Source: Pseudomonas sp. Irchel s3b2
GTDB taxonomy: Bacteria; Pseudomonadota; Gammaproteobacteria; Pseudomonadales; Pseudomonadaceae
Length of the DNA: 64,000 nt
Assembly (NCBI RefSeq): GCF_900187445.1
Contig: NZ_FYEB01000005.1
Span: 248,001-312,000, forward strand
Reading direction: 5' to 3'
The notes under the pieces are model-generated. The model worked only from the letters and a program-made list of their open reading frames with translations, did not search any database and was not told the origin of the DNA. Below, piece by piece: positions 16,973 to 26,182 of the stretch (its first letter is position 1; every line of letters starts with the position of its first letter). Both the position numbers and the translations under genes were made by a program.

Positions 16973-19433
16973 GAGCAAACGTCCTCAGCAGATCCGCCGG
17001 CTGCGTGCGATACAGCGAGTACAACGGCCATGCTGAAGCGAGCAATGTTGCGAGCAACGCCAGGCCCATCAACTGCAACAATTGCAACGGAAACACCCGC
17101 AATGGCAAGCGCCAGCCGAAGGCCTGAACGTTGATTACCGTGTCCAGGCACCATGCCAACGCAATGCCCAACGGCAATGCCAGCACCAGCGTCAACACCG
17201 CCAGCAACCAGGTTTGCCCGAGGTTCAGTAGCATCAATTGTCGACGGGTTACGCCCAAAGCCCACAGCGGTGCGAGTTGCCCGAGGCGGCTCTGGCTTTG
17301 GGTCAGCAGGCTGATAAACAACGCCACACCCGCGACGCAAAGCGTCAGGCTGTTGAGCGCGGCGGTGGCGGCGAAGGTGCGCTCGAACACTTGCGTGGAC
17401 CAGCCCTTGAGCCGGGCCTGATCGACGATGCGGCTGTCGTCCAGGGCGAAACGGGTTTGCAGGGCGGTCAGGAATCCTGGGATGGATGCCGGTTCGATGC
17501 GCAGGTTAAAACGGTTGGGCGTCAACTGCGGCCAGCCGCGCAGAAGATGATTGATGTTGACCAGCAAGTGCCCCTTGGGATTGCCGTAGTCGGCGTAGAT
17601 CCCGACGATCCGTGGCGACCATGGGCCATTCGGCGTGGAGATCGTCAGCTGATCACCGAGCCGTACCTTCAGCCGCCGGGCCAGTTGCTCGCTGAGCATC
17701 AGCGCGTCCTCCTTGGTCAGTCGATCCCAAGGGTTATCGCCCAAGGCTTCCAGCAGTGGCCAATGCTGACGATACGTCGGGTGATCGATCACGCCAAAGA
17801 TGTCTGCCGGCCAACCCTGCAACTGGATCGACACTTGCCAGTTCGGCAGCACCGCGGTGACTTGGGGTTGCTGTTCGAGCCAGGTGTGCAGTTCTCGAGC
17901 CTGGGCCGGATTTTGCGGATTGAGATACAGCTCGGCGGTCAGGCGTTGCTCGAGCCAGTTGCTGAAGGTCTGACGGAAACCGGCGGTCATGCTGCCGGCG
18001 CCGATGTTTGCCGCCAGCGCCAACAACAGCGCCATCAAGGCCAGGCTCAGGGCCGGCAGTTGTTGACGGCAGTCTGCGAGAAACCATTGGCCGAGCACCG
18101 AACGACTGCGCCCGAGCACCCAGTCGAGCACGCTGTTCAACACCACCGGCAAGGCCAGTGCGGCGCCGATCAACAAGGCGGCCATCAGCACGAAACCGCT
18201 GCTCAGGCTGTCGCCGAAGATCAACGCCAATAACGCGATCACCGCAGCCATCGCGGCGACCCAACCCTGGCGCCGCAACCAGCGCGCGTGTGCCTGATGC
18301 CAGGCTTGCGGATCGGCCAGCGCCAGCAACGGTAAACGCGCCGCCCGCAGCAAACTGTTGGCGCCGGCCAGCAAGGCGCCGAACAGGCTCAGGCCGATAC
18401 CGCTGAGCCACCACAGCGCACTGAGGTTCAACTGCCCCGGCACTTCGGCGCCGTACAAGCCGCGCAGGCTGGCGGCGACATCTGGCAACAACACACCCGC
18501 CAACAGGTAGCCGCTGACGACACCGGCGAGACCACCGATCAGTGCCAGCCCCCCCAGCTCGACGGTGAGACAGGCAATCAACATGCGCGCACTGACTCCA
18601 CAGGCGCGCAGGGTTCTGAGCAAGCTTCGGCGTTGCTCCAGCGCCAACCCGATCGCCGCGTGAACGATAAACAGGCCGACCACAAACGACAGAAAGCCCA
18701 AGGCATCGAGGTTCAGGTGGAAGCTCTCGGTCAGGCGCGCGAGATTGTTTTCTTCGCCGCTGCTTTTGAACTGAAGCTGACCATTGAACTGATCAGGCAG
18801 GGTCGCCTTGAAATCCTTGGGCAGCAGCAGGCGTGACAATTGATCGGGCAATTGCAGAATCTGTTGGGCGAAGCCGATGTCCACCAGCAACACGCCGGGC
18901 GCCATGTCGGTCTGGGCACGCAGCGGCGGCAAGGTGACTCCGCTCTGGGCCACCGGGGTTTGACCTTCATGCAAGCCCAACGCCTGCAAAGTCTGTGGTG
19001 AAATCCAGGTGCTGCCCGGCGGGGTGAAAAACTCGACAACCTGCTCTATCGGCAACGACTGCCCGGCCACTGCGGAACCGGCCGGCAGCGACACCGGTTC
19101 AATGCCCATCAACTGCAAGCGCTGGTCTTCATGGCCCTTGAGCGTCACCCGGCCTTGCAACACAGGCGATACCGGCCAACCCGCACGACGCAGGTCGACA
19201 AACACTTGCTGGGAAAACACCCCACCGCCGAGTGCAGTGAGACTGGCTTGCGGTTCGCCGCCGATCAGCTGACTGGCCCGGGCGTAGCTTTCTCGCGCTT
19301 GGCTGTTCAGCGCTTGCACGCCAGTCAGCAGACTGGTGGCGAGCCAAAGCCCGGTCAGCACACTGAAAAATTGCACCGGATGCTGCCGCCAATGACTGAG
19401 CAGTGCCCGCAACGTTTCGCGAAAAACCCGCAC
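16962..19433 (-). CDS. ABC transporter permease, fused FtsX-type (AttFG-like)
   Basis: The product has 823 residues. The GTG at 19433 starts one base after the ATPase stop; the frame upstream of it overlaps the ATPase gene. It contains two FtsX-like units: N-terminal anchor and periplasmic domain, a TM group at about 250-390, a TM pair around 415-460, then a second anchor and TMs at about 690-800. This is the MacB/LolC-type mechanotransmission architecture, here with the two half-permeases joined. It works with the ATPase (19435) and AttH lipoprotein (15902), with which it overlaps. Confidence 0.85.
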   Translation of the reverse strand: MRVFRETLRALLSHWRQHPVQFFSVLTGLWLATSLLTGVQALNSQARESYARASQLIGGEPQASLTALGGGVFSQQVFVDLRRAGWPVSPVLQGRVTLKGHEDQRLQLMGIEPVSLPAGSAVAGQSLPIEQVVEFFTPPGSTWISPQTLQALGLHEGQTPVAQSGVTLPPLRAQTDMAPGVLLVDIGFAQQILQLPDQLSRLLLPKDFKATLPDQFNGQLQFKSSGEENNLARLTESFHLNLDALGFLSFVVGLFIVHAAIGLALEQRRSLLRTLRACGVSARMLIACLTVELGGLALIGGLAGVVSGYLLAGVLLPDVAASLRGLYGAEVPGQLNLSALWWLSGIGLSLFGALLAGANSLLRAARLPLLALADPQAWHQAHARWLRRQGWVAAMAAVIALLALIFGDSLSSGFVLMAALLIGAALALPVVLNSVLDWVLGRSRSVLGQWFLADCRQQLPALSLALMALLLALAANIGAGSMTAGFRQTFSNWLEQRLTAELYLNPQNPAQARELHTWLEQQPQVTAVLPNWQVSIQLQGWPADIFGVIDHPTYRQHWPLLEALGDNPWDRLTKEDALMLSEQLARRLKVRLGDQLTISTPNGPWSPRIVGIYADYGNPKGHLLVNINHLLRGWPQLTPNRFNLRIEPASIPGFLTALQTRFALDDSRIVDQARLKGWSTQVFERTFAATAALNSLTLCVAGVALFISLLTQSQSRLGQLAPLWALGVTRRQLMLLNLGQTWLLAVLTLVLALPLGIALAWCLDTVINVQAFGWRLPLRVFPLQLLQLMGLALLATLLASAWPLYSLYRTQPADLLRTFAHED

Positions 19434-19434
19434 C

Positions 19435-20103
19435 TCAGCGCTCGTCCGCGCCAGCCAGACGGCCACCGTGCAGCACCACTTTGTCTGCCAACCGCGCGGC
19501 AACCCGTGGGCTGTGAGTGACCATCAACAAAGTCGTCGGGCTGTCGTCGAGCAGTTCCAGCAACAACTTCAACACCTCATCGCTGGTGGTTTCATCGAGG
19601 CTACCGGTGGGCTCGTCGGCCAACAGCAGTTTCGGTTGCGATGCCAGGGCGCGACCCAGAGCAACGCGCTGCTGTTGCCCGCCGGACAGTTGTTCCGGAT
19701 AGCGCCGCAGCAAATCCTGCAACCCAAGACGTTGCACCAGATGCGCTTGCCAACGCGGATCGTGGCGCCCGGCCAGACGCGCCTGAAACGCCAGATTGTC
19801 TTCGACGCGCAAACTGCCAATCAGGTTGAACTGCTGGAAAACCAGACCGATTTCGGTCCGCCGCCAGTTGGCCAATTGGCTTTCGGTCATCTGCTCCAGC
19901 CGATGCTCGCCGCTGCGGATGCTGCCGCGGTCGACCTTGTCCAGCCCGGCGATCAGGTGCAGCAAGGTGCTTTTGCCACTGCCCGACTCGCCCATCAGTG
20001 CCAGGCTGCTGCCGGGTTTCAACGTGAGGTCGACGCCTTGTAGCACGGGCAATGGGCCTTGGGGGGTGGCGTAGCTTTTGAAGACGCCCTGGACGTGAAG
20101 CAT
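19435..20103 (-). CDS. ABC transporter ATP-binding protein (LolD/MacB type, AttE-like)
   Basis: The product has 222 residues from the ATG at 20103 (MLHVQGVFKSY). Walker A GESGSGKST is at about residues 39-47, the Q-loop is in LVFQQFNL, the signature is LSGGQQQR, Walker B is LLLADEPTGSLD and the switch His is in MVTHS. Sequence and length fit the LolD/MacB subfamily that drives FtsX-type permeases without transporting through the membrane domain. It is the first gene of a three-gene operon. Confidence 0.9.
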   Translation of the reverse strand: MLHVQGVFKSYATPQGPLPVLQGVDLTLKPGSSLALMGESGSGKSTLLHLIAGLDKVDRGSIRSGEHRLEQMTESQLANWRRTEIGLVFQQFNLIGSLRVEDNLAFQARLAGRHDPRWQAHLVQRLGLQDLLRRYPEQLSGGQQQRVALGRALASQPKLLLADEPTGSLDETTSDEVLKLLLELLDDSPTTLLMVTHSPRVAARLADKVVLHGGRLAGADER

Positions 20104-20179
20104 GAAGGGAAACTCTTTTGATGAGTGGGGGCAAGGGTAGAGAGTACACCCGATAATCTTGGGTTGAATGGTCTGACGT

Positions 20180-20260
20180 CTTCGCGGGCAAGCCTCGCTC
20201 CTACCGATCGCAATATCCTGCACCGACGCGTACCTGTAGGAGCGAGGCTTGCCCGCGAAG
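20180..20260. repeat. Inverted REP pair
   Basis: Perfect 25-base inverted arms CTTCGCGGGCAAGCCTCGCT... (20180-20204) and its reverse complement (20236-20260) are separated by 31 bases. This is a Pseudomonas REP doublet between two minus-strand genes. Confidence 0.9.
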
Positions 20261-20284
20261 AGGCCCACTCAATCGCTCAAAATC

Positions 20285-21982
20285 TCACTGCCCCACCGCC
20301 ACACTCGGCACCACCCGCCCCGGCGTCACAATGCTTTTCAGATCAATGTACTTCCACTCAGGCTTAGCCCCCAACCGCGCATTGAACCGATAGTTAAACG
20401 TGAAATCGTCCGCCGTCGGCACACTCAACGGTTTGCCATACACCACCTCGATCCCCGCCAGGTCATAGCCCATCAGCTGCAGCAAGGTCGGGAAGATGTT
20501 GTAGTGACTGGAGCGATCCTTGTTGACCGGCAACTGCGCCTGCCAATCCAGGGTCTTCAAACCGCTGCCCGAAATCACCACCAACGGCACCAACCCCTCC
20601 TCCTCCACCGGATCACCACCGCAGTGCGTATTGAGCCCCGGGTTACCACGCTCGTGCAGATCCTGCCCATGATCCGAGGTGTAGATCAGCAGCGCATGAC
20701 TCAAATCCGCTTGGGCAAAAACCCGTGCGAAGAACTCGCCGACATTCCACAACACGGTATTTTTGTAGGCATTGCGGTACAGCAACCAATCATCTGGCCG
20801 ACCGTCGAAACCATCGCGTGTGCCCATGTCCGCTACTTCGACAAACTGCCCACGGGGCAATGTCGGGCGGTAAGCCATGAAGGTGTCGGGGTACTTGTCG
20901 TGCACCGGAAAATGCGCGCCGACCTTGTTGATCACCACCAGCTCCGGCTTATCGTCGTTGAGCAGCTCGATTAGCTTGGCCGCCGCGGCCATGTCGCGGT
21001 CGCGCACGCTGGTCTGGTCGAATTGCACGAACTCGTCGATGTCCTTTTTCTCGGCAGCGTTCATCAGGTTCTGCAAGTTGCCAGCGGTACGCTGGGAATC
21101 GATGTAAACGGTGCGCAGCCCGGCCTTTTTTGCGTACTGCCAGATCGACGGCAATGTGCTGTTGATCCGTATGTAGTCGCCGCGGGTGCCACCGTAGCGC
21201 AGGGTGACATTGGTGTCGGCACTGCAATTGGCGATGGACGCCGCATAGCCGTAATTGAAAATATCCACGCCCGGGTGCGGTTCCTTGAGGTTGCTGTGCA
21301 CACCGAATGGCGTGTTGATGTCCAGGTAGTTGCCGGAGATGCTCTCGTCGATGATCAGCACGATGTCGTGCCCCACCGGCTGATCGATGCGCGTCAGACT
21401 CACTGGTTCACGCGGGCCGACGGTGTTGTGCAGTGCTTCATAGGTGAACAGATTCAAATAGGCCAACGGTGTGTACATGATCGGCAAGCCACGGGCGCCC
21501 TCGCCGGCCCGCACGAACAGTACGACGCTGAGCAGTAACACCCCGAGCACCGGTGCAGCCACCAACAGCGCACCCGGTAATGGCGCCCGTCGACGTGGCT
21601 TGAGCCCGATACCGAACAGCAGCAACAAACCACTGACCGTCCCGCTGATGATTGCATCGCGGTACTGGTAAGCCGCTTCCTGGATGAACCCACCGGAATA
21701 CACCAGTGACACAAAACTGCTGTAAGTCATGTAGCCGGCAGTCACTTGCGTATAGACATCAAAGAACACCGCCGAGCCAAACATCGCCAATGCGAACAGA
21801 TGGCGGATCAGCGTCTGACGGATGTACGCGGTCATGAACAGCGCCACTGCCAGCACGACGAACATTGCGCCATATAGCAGCATCGGAAAACCAATGCCCA
21901 GCGCGTCAAGACGATCGAGGTAGTAGTCGTAATTCTTGAGCAGATACAGAACCAGCAGCAGTTCTTTGAGGTAACGGATCAT
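20285..21982 (-). CDS. Membrane-anchored sulfatase/phosphoethanolamine-transferase-fold enzyme
   Basis: The product has 565 residues from the ATG at 21982. The N-terminal about 180 residues hold five or so membrane helices. A periplasmic alkaline-phosphatase-superfamily domain follows, with DIVLIIDESISGNY (metal Asp/Glu and a Ser where the nucleophile usually is Thr) and YTSDHGQDLHERG (second metal site). This layout matches EptA/OpgE-like transferases that add phosphoethanolamine or similar groups to envelope glycans. It lies just upstream of, and divergent from, the polysaccharide locus, which may or may not be relevant. Confidence 0.8.
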   Translation of the reverse strand: MIRYLKELLLVLYLLKNYDYYLDRLDALGIGFPMLLYGAMFVVLAVALFMTAYIRQTLIRHLFALAMFGSAVFFDVYTQVTAGYMTYSSFVSLVYSGGFIQEAAYQYRDAIISGTVSGLLLLFGIGLKPRRRAPLPGALLVAAPVLGVLLLSVVLFVRAGEGARGLPIMYTPLAYLNLFTYEALHNTVGPREPVSLTRIDQPVGHDIVLIIDESISGNYLDINTPFGVHSNLKEPHPGVDIFNYGYAASIANCSADTNVTLRYGGTRGDYIRINSTLPSIWQYAKKAGLRTVYIDSQRTAGNLQNLMNAAEKKDIDEFVQFDQTSVRDRDMAAAAKLIELLNDDKPELVVINKVGAHFPVHDKYPDTFMAYRPTLPRGQFVEVADMGTRDGFDGRPDDWLLYRNAYKNTVLWNVGEFFARVFAQADLSHALLIYTSDHGQDLHERGNPGLNTHCGGDPVEEEGLVPLVVISGSGLKTLDWQAQLPVNKDRSSHYNIFPTLLQLMGYDLAGIEVVYGKPLSVPTADDFTFNYRFNARLGAKPEWKYIDLKSIVTPGRVVPSVAVGQ

Positions 21983-22362
21983 GGTGTTTACAGCGCCTCC
22001 ATGACCAATAGATTGTCGGCCACTTTCTGACACTAGCACCGAGCCATCAAAGCGCAAGAAATGCCGGTTTTTTGCCAAAAGCGTCAAAAAAATGTTGAAT
22101 CAAATCTGACACAGCAAAATGCCTGTAACCCTTGTATTACAGGCCTTTCGACCGTTTATCGCATTCTTGAAATCCTCAAAAACAGCTCAAAACCGCGGTA
22201 AATCCAGCAGTGGCAAGCACTTGATGGCAAAGAGCCCGTGAAATCAGGGTTTCCTGCCCCAGCAACCCGTCATTTTGCTGACACGCTTTCCCACGGCTGG
22301 GCTATACCCCTTTTGACAGTCTCATTTCAGTTACATCCACCGTTTTACGAGGCACGCCAATT
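21983..22362. promoter_or_regulatory. Divergent upstream region of the exopolysaccharide operon
   Basis: This 380-base gap should hold the promoters for both directions. An 8-bp inverted repeat GCCTGTAA/TTACAGGC is at 22121-22144. A TTGACA at about 22315 lies shortly before ugd but without a good -10 partner. No gene is seen. Confidence 0.4.
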
Positions 22363-23715
22363 ATGGACGTGAGCGTATTTGGTACGGGCTATGTCGGTCT
22401 GATTCAAGCTGCAGCATTGGCCGATGTCGGACATCGTGTGCTGTGCGTCGATATCGACCTCGACAAGATCAAGCAGCTGCAGCTAGCCGTACCTCCGATC
22501 AGCGAACCGGGACTGTCCAGCACACTGGAAGACAACATCAAGGCCGGTCGCCTGCTCTTCTCCACTCAGGCCAGTGACGCGGTCGAACACGCCGAGCTGA
22601 TTTTCATCGCGGTGGGTACACCCGCCGATGAAGACGGTTCCGCCGACCTCAGCCATGTGCTGAATGTCGCTCGGCAGATCGCCAGTTTCATGGAGTCCGA
22701 CCGCACCCTGATCATCAAGTCCACCGTGCCGGTAGGCACCGCGGACCAAGTGGCGAGTACCGCCAGCGAAGAACTGCAACGCCGTGGCAAACAGGCGTTG
22801 AACGTGCGAGTGGTGTCCAACCCGGAGTTTCTCAAGGAAGGCAGCGCCCTGGCCGATTGCATGCGCCCGGACCGAATCATCGTCGGCACCAATGACGATC
22901 AAGCGCGCGACCAATTGAGCGAACTCTATGCGCCGTTCTGCCGCAACCGCGAAAAGCTCATGTTCATGGACAACCGCAGCGCCGAGCTGACCAAGTACGC
23001 CGCTAACGCAATGCTCGCCACCCGCATCAGTTTCATGAACGAACTGGCCAACCTCACCGAGTTGCTGGGGGCCGACATCGAAGCAGTGCGCAAAGGCATC
23101 GGCTCGGACCCACGCATCGGTTACCACTTCATCTACCCCGGCTGTGGCTTCGGCGGCTCGTGCTTTCCCAAAGACCTGCGTGCCCTGCTGCACACCGCCG
23201 AACACCATGGCATGCCATTGCGTCTGCTGCGCAGCGTCACCGACGTGAACGACAGCCAGCGGCACATTCTGTTCAGCAAACTGCAGGCGCTATTTCCCGA
23301 TGGCCTGGTTGGCAAATCCATCGCGATTTGGGGCTTGGCCTTCAAGCCCAATACCGATGACATGCGCGAAGCTCCCAGCCGTTATCTGATGGAGGCGCTG
23401 TGGACCGAAGGTGCGAGCGTGCAGGCTTACGATCCGGAAGCCATGTCCGAGTGCCGGCGCATCTACGGCTACCGCAATGACCTGCACCTGTGCGCTACCC
23501 GCGACGACACTCTGGAAGATGCCGACGCGCTGGTGATCTGCACCGAGTGGAAGAATTTCCGTGTGGTCAATTTCGACCTGCTGGCGAGCAAACTGCGCGC
23601 GCGGGTGATCGTCGACGGGCGCAACCTCTACAACCCGGAACAGGTGGCGGCGGCCGGTTTGCACTACAGCGGCATCGGGCTTCGGCACATCGTTCCCGAG
23701 GTGCCACGGCCATGA
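22363..23715 (+). CDS. ugd: UDP-glucose 6-dehydrogenase
   Basis: The 450-residue product has the normal length for the UDP-glucose/GDP-mannose dehydrogenase family. The NAD fold begins VFGTGYVGLIQA, the substrate-site segment is NPEFLKEGSA, and the catalytic cysteine is Cys267 in GCGFGGSCFPKD; GLAFKPNTDDMREAPS follows. It would oxidise UDP-glucose to UDP-glucuronate. The next gene, overlapping by ATGA, is a UDP-glucuronate-epimerase-like gene, which supports UDP-glucose over GDP-mannose as substrate. It opens the long exopolysaccharide operon. Confidence 0.9.
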   Translation: MDVSVFGTGYVGLIQAAALADVGHRVLCVDIDLDKIKQLQLAVPPISEPGLSSTLEDNIKAGRLLFSTQASDAVEHAELIFIAVGTPADEDGSADLSHVLNVARQIASFMESDRTLIIKSTVPVGTADQVASTASEELQRRGKQALNVRVVSNPEFLKEGSALADCMRPDRIIVGTNDDQARDQLSELYAPFCRNREKLMFMDNRSAELTKYAANAMLATRISFMNELANLTELLGADIEAVRKGIGSDPRIGYHFIYPGCGFGGSCFPKDLRALLHTAEHHGMPLRLLRSVTDVNDSQRHILFSKLQALFPDGLVGKSIAIWGLAFKPNTDDMREAPSRYLMEALWTEGASVQAYDPEAMSECRRIYGYRNDLHLCATRDDTLEDADALVICTEWKNFRVVNFDLLASKLRARVIVDGRNLYNPEQVAAAGLHYSGIGLRHIVPEVPRP

Positions 23716-24770
23716 AAATACTCGTCACCGGAGCGGCCGGTTTCATTGGCGCCCATTGCGTGTTGCGGTTGATACGTGACGGGCATCAGGTGTGCGGGCT
23801 GGATAATTTCAACGATTTCTACGACCCGCAACTCAAACACGACCGCGTGGATTGGGTACGTGGGCACGTCGGTGATTTCCCGCTGGCGACAGTCGATCTG
23901 GCCGACGCCACGGCCCTCGACGCCTTGTTTGTTTGTGAACAACCGGAGGTGGTGATTCACCTCGCGGCCCAGGCCGGGGTGCGTTACTCCCTGGAAAATC
24001 CCCGGGCGTACCTCGACAGCAATCTGAGCGGGTTCCTGAACATCCTCGAAAGCTGCCGCCACCACCCGGTCAAGCACTTGATCTATGCCTCGTCCAGTTC
24101 GGTGTACGGCGCCAACCAGCACACACCTTACTCGGTCAAGGACGGCGTCGACCATCCGTTGTCACTGTACGCCGCAACCAAAAAAGCCAATGAACTGATG
24201 GCCCACTGCTACAGCCATCTGTTCGGCATTCCCTGCACCGGTTTGCGTTTTTTCACCGTGTACGGGCCTTGGGGCCGGCCGGACATGTCGCCGATCCAGT
24301 TCGCCCGGGCGATTGCCGAAGGCCAGCCGCTGAAGCTGTTCAACTACGGCCAGCACCAGCGGGATTTCACCTACATCGACGACATCATCGAGAGCATCGC
24401 CCGTCTGCTCGAACGCGCGCCCCAAGCCGCACCGGACTGGAACCGCGAACAACCGGACCCGGCCAGCAGCATGGCGCCGTGGCGCATTTACAACATTGGC
24501 GGACAACAACCGGTGGAGCTCAAGGACTACCTGGCGCTGCTGGAAAAACACCTTGGACAAAAAGCCCTCGTCGAGTTGCTGCCCCTGCAACCGGGCGATG
24601 TGCTCAACACCTGCGCCGATGCCAGCGATCTGGCGCAGGCCACCGGTTTCCAGCCACGGATCGAGCTGGATGAAGGACTCGGACGATTCATCGCCTGGTT
24701 CCGTGACTACTACCCACTGCGCATCGCCCATTCGCCGCTCGCGTCCGGGCTTCAGCGGAGGCCCCTATGA
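23712..24770 (+). CDS. NAD-dependent epimerase, UDP-glucuronate 4-epimerase-like
   Basis: The product has 352 residues and starts at the ATG overlapping the ugd stop. It is an extended SDR: GAAGFIG at residues 7-13, SSSVYG at about 133-138, and catalytic YAATK at about 153-157. FFTVYGPWGRPDM and QRDFTYIDDI are typical of UDP-glucuronate 4-epimerases. With Ugd it would supply UDP-galacturonate for the polymer. The exact epimer is inferred from context. Confidence 0.88.
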   Translation: MKILVTGAAGFIGAHCVLRLIRDGHQVCGLDNFNDFYDPQLKHDRVDWVRGHVGDFPLATVDLADATALDALFVCEQPEVVIHLAAQAGVRYSLENPRAYLDSNLSGFLNILESCRHHPVKHLIYASSSSVYGANQHTPYSVKDGVDHPLSLYAATKKANELMAHCYSHLFGIPCTGLRFFTVYGPWGRPDMSPIQFARAIAEGQPLKLFNYGQHQRDFTYIDDIIESIARLLERAPQAAPDWNREQPDPASSMAPWRIYNIGGQQPVELKDYLALLEKHLGQKALVELLPLQPGDVLNTCADASDLAQATGFQPRIELDEGLGRFIAWFRDYYPLRIAHSPLASGLQRRPL

Positions 24771-25513
24771 CTGGACAAGAAAAAGGCATGTTGCTCAATC
24801 ACATGCAGCGTGACAAACGCCTGGACCCCGATCACCGAATGCGCCTGGACAAGGCGATCCACATGCAGGGTCGCGGCTGGGTCACCGGCCGCAATGGCGG
24901 TCGGCCCTGGACGCTTTCGCGAACCAATCGGATGGTCGCAGGCGCTGGCGCGCTGGTGATTCTGCTGCTGCTCTCCCCGGTACTGCTGGGCCTGGCCCTG
25001 GTGATCAAGTTCAGCAGTCCGGGGCCGGTGATGTTCGTGCAGAAACGCACCGGCTACCGCGGCCGCATATTCGGCATGTACAAGTTTCGCACCATGGTGA
25101 GCAACGCCGAGGAGCTCAAGGAGTCTTTGCGGCACCTGAACAAGCACGGTGCGGACGCCATTGATTTCAAGATCGACAACGACCCACGAATCACCCCTAT
25201 CGGTGGCTTCCTGCGGCGCAGCAGCCTCGATGAACTGCCGAACCTGATCAATGTGGTCAGCGGCGACATGCGTTTGGTCGGTCCGCGACCGACCTCATTC
25301 AACGCCTATCGCTACAAAGACAGTCACCTTGCACGCCTGAGCATCTACCCCGGCATGACCGGCCTGTGGCAGATCTCCGGGCGCAGCAATATCAACTTCG
25401 ACCAGCGCGTTGAGTTGGACCTCAACTACATCGCCGAGCAGAGCCTCTTGCTTGATCTGAAGATCCTGTTGAAAACCCCCTTCAAAGTATTCAGCGGCCA
25501 CGGAGCGAGTTAA
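24767..25513 (+). CDS. Undecaprenyl-phosphate sugar phosphotransferase (initiating)
   Basis: The product has 248 residues and begins at an ATGA overlap. One membrane segment (about 56-80) is followed by the bacterial sugar-transferase domain: QKRTGYRGRIFGMYKFRTM, DPRITPIGGFLRRSSLDELPN, LVGPRP and the C-terminal GLWQISGRS. It would move a sugar-1-phosphate from a nucleotide sugar onto undecaprenyl phosphate in the inner membrane and so start each repeat unit. It lacks the extra N-terminal helices of WbaP/PslA-type enzymes such as the one at 62888. Confidence 0.9.
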   Translation: MTGQEKGMLLNHMQRDKRLDPDHRMRLDKAIHMQGRGWVTGRNGGRPWTLSRTNRMVAGAGALVILLLLSPVLLGLALVIKFSSPGPVMFVQKRTGYRGRIFGMYKFRTMVSNAEELKESLRHLNKHGADAIDFKIDNDPRITPIGGFLRRSSLDELPNLINVVSGDMRLVGPRPTSFNAYRYKDSHLARLSIYPGMTGLWQISGRSNINFDQRVELDLNYIAEQSLLLDLKILLKTPFKVFSGHGAS

Positions 25514-26158
25514 ATGGACGGTTCATCGAACAAAAGCTTGACCATCGCCAGCCCGAGCGAGTCCAACCTGACCTCGACCGTGCTCGACCTGGATCTGCGG
25601 ATCCTCTTTCTGACCGCTGCCAATTCAGGCACCGGCACCACCACCAGCGCCCTGGCGCTGGCCAGCCAACTGGCGTCAATGAGCAGCGGCCAAGTGCTGC
25701 TGGTGGACGCCAGCCAGTCAGCGGGCAACCTCACGCAACAACTGGGGCTGACCAAAGAACGCGGCTTTCGTGACCTGCTGTTCAACGAATCCCCGCCGTT
25801 GCTGCAGGACTGCCTGGTGAATGTCTCCAGCCTGCCCTTTCACATCCTGCCGAACGGGCGGCATATCCGCGGCGCCGAGCACCTGACGGCTGAGCAATTA
25901 GCCCCGTTGCTCGACCAACTGGGCAGTCGCTATCGCTTCGTGGTGATCGACGGCGATGCGGTGTATTCGGCCGCAGACACCCTGGTCATCAGCACCCTGG
26001 TGGACGGCGTGATCATGGTGGTGCGCGCCGAAGACACGCGCTGGGAAGTGGCCCAGGCCGCGGTCCAGCGCCTGACCCAGGCCGGCGCAAAACTGGTGGG
26101 CAGCGTCTTCAACCGGCGCAAGTACTACATGCCCAAATGGCTCTACAAAAACCTGTAA
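25514..26158 (+). CDS. CpsD/BY-kinase-like ATPase with degenerate P-loop
   Basis: The product has 214 residues with the CpsD/MinD-like fold of bacterial tyrosine kinases. Key residues are changed: Walker A is NSGTGTTTSA, with Thr for the essential Lys; Walker A' reads VLLVDAS, with Ser for the usual second Asp; Walker B reads FVVIDGD. The C-terminus has a small tyrosine group (KYYMPKWLYKNL). It is probably a non-hydrolysing partner of the Wzz/GumC-like protein at 27223, which itself has no kinase domain. A true kinase is unlikely. Confidence 0.75.
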   Translation: MDGSSNKSLTIASPSESNLTSTVLDLDLRILFLTAANSGTGTTTSALALASQLASMSSGQVLLVDASQSAGNLTQQLGLTKERGFRDLLFNESPPLLQDCLVNVSSLPFHILPNGRHIRGAEHLTAEQLAPLLDQLGSRYRFVVIDGDAVYSAADTLVISTLVDGVIMVVRAEDTRWEVAQAAVQRLTQAGAKLVGSVFNRRKYYMPKWLYKNL

Positions 26159-26182
26159 GCAACCGCAGAAAAGGATGACGCT

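Noticed and set aside
22315..22345. Sigma-70 promoter for the polysaccharide operon (TTGACA)
   Set aside because: No acceptable -10 hexamer lies at 16-18 bases, so it was not listed as a promoter of its own.
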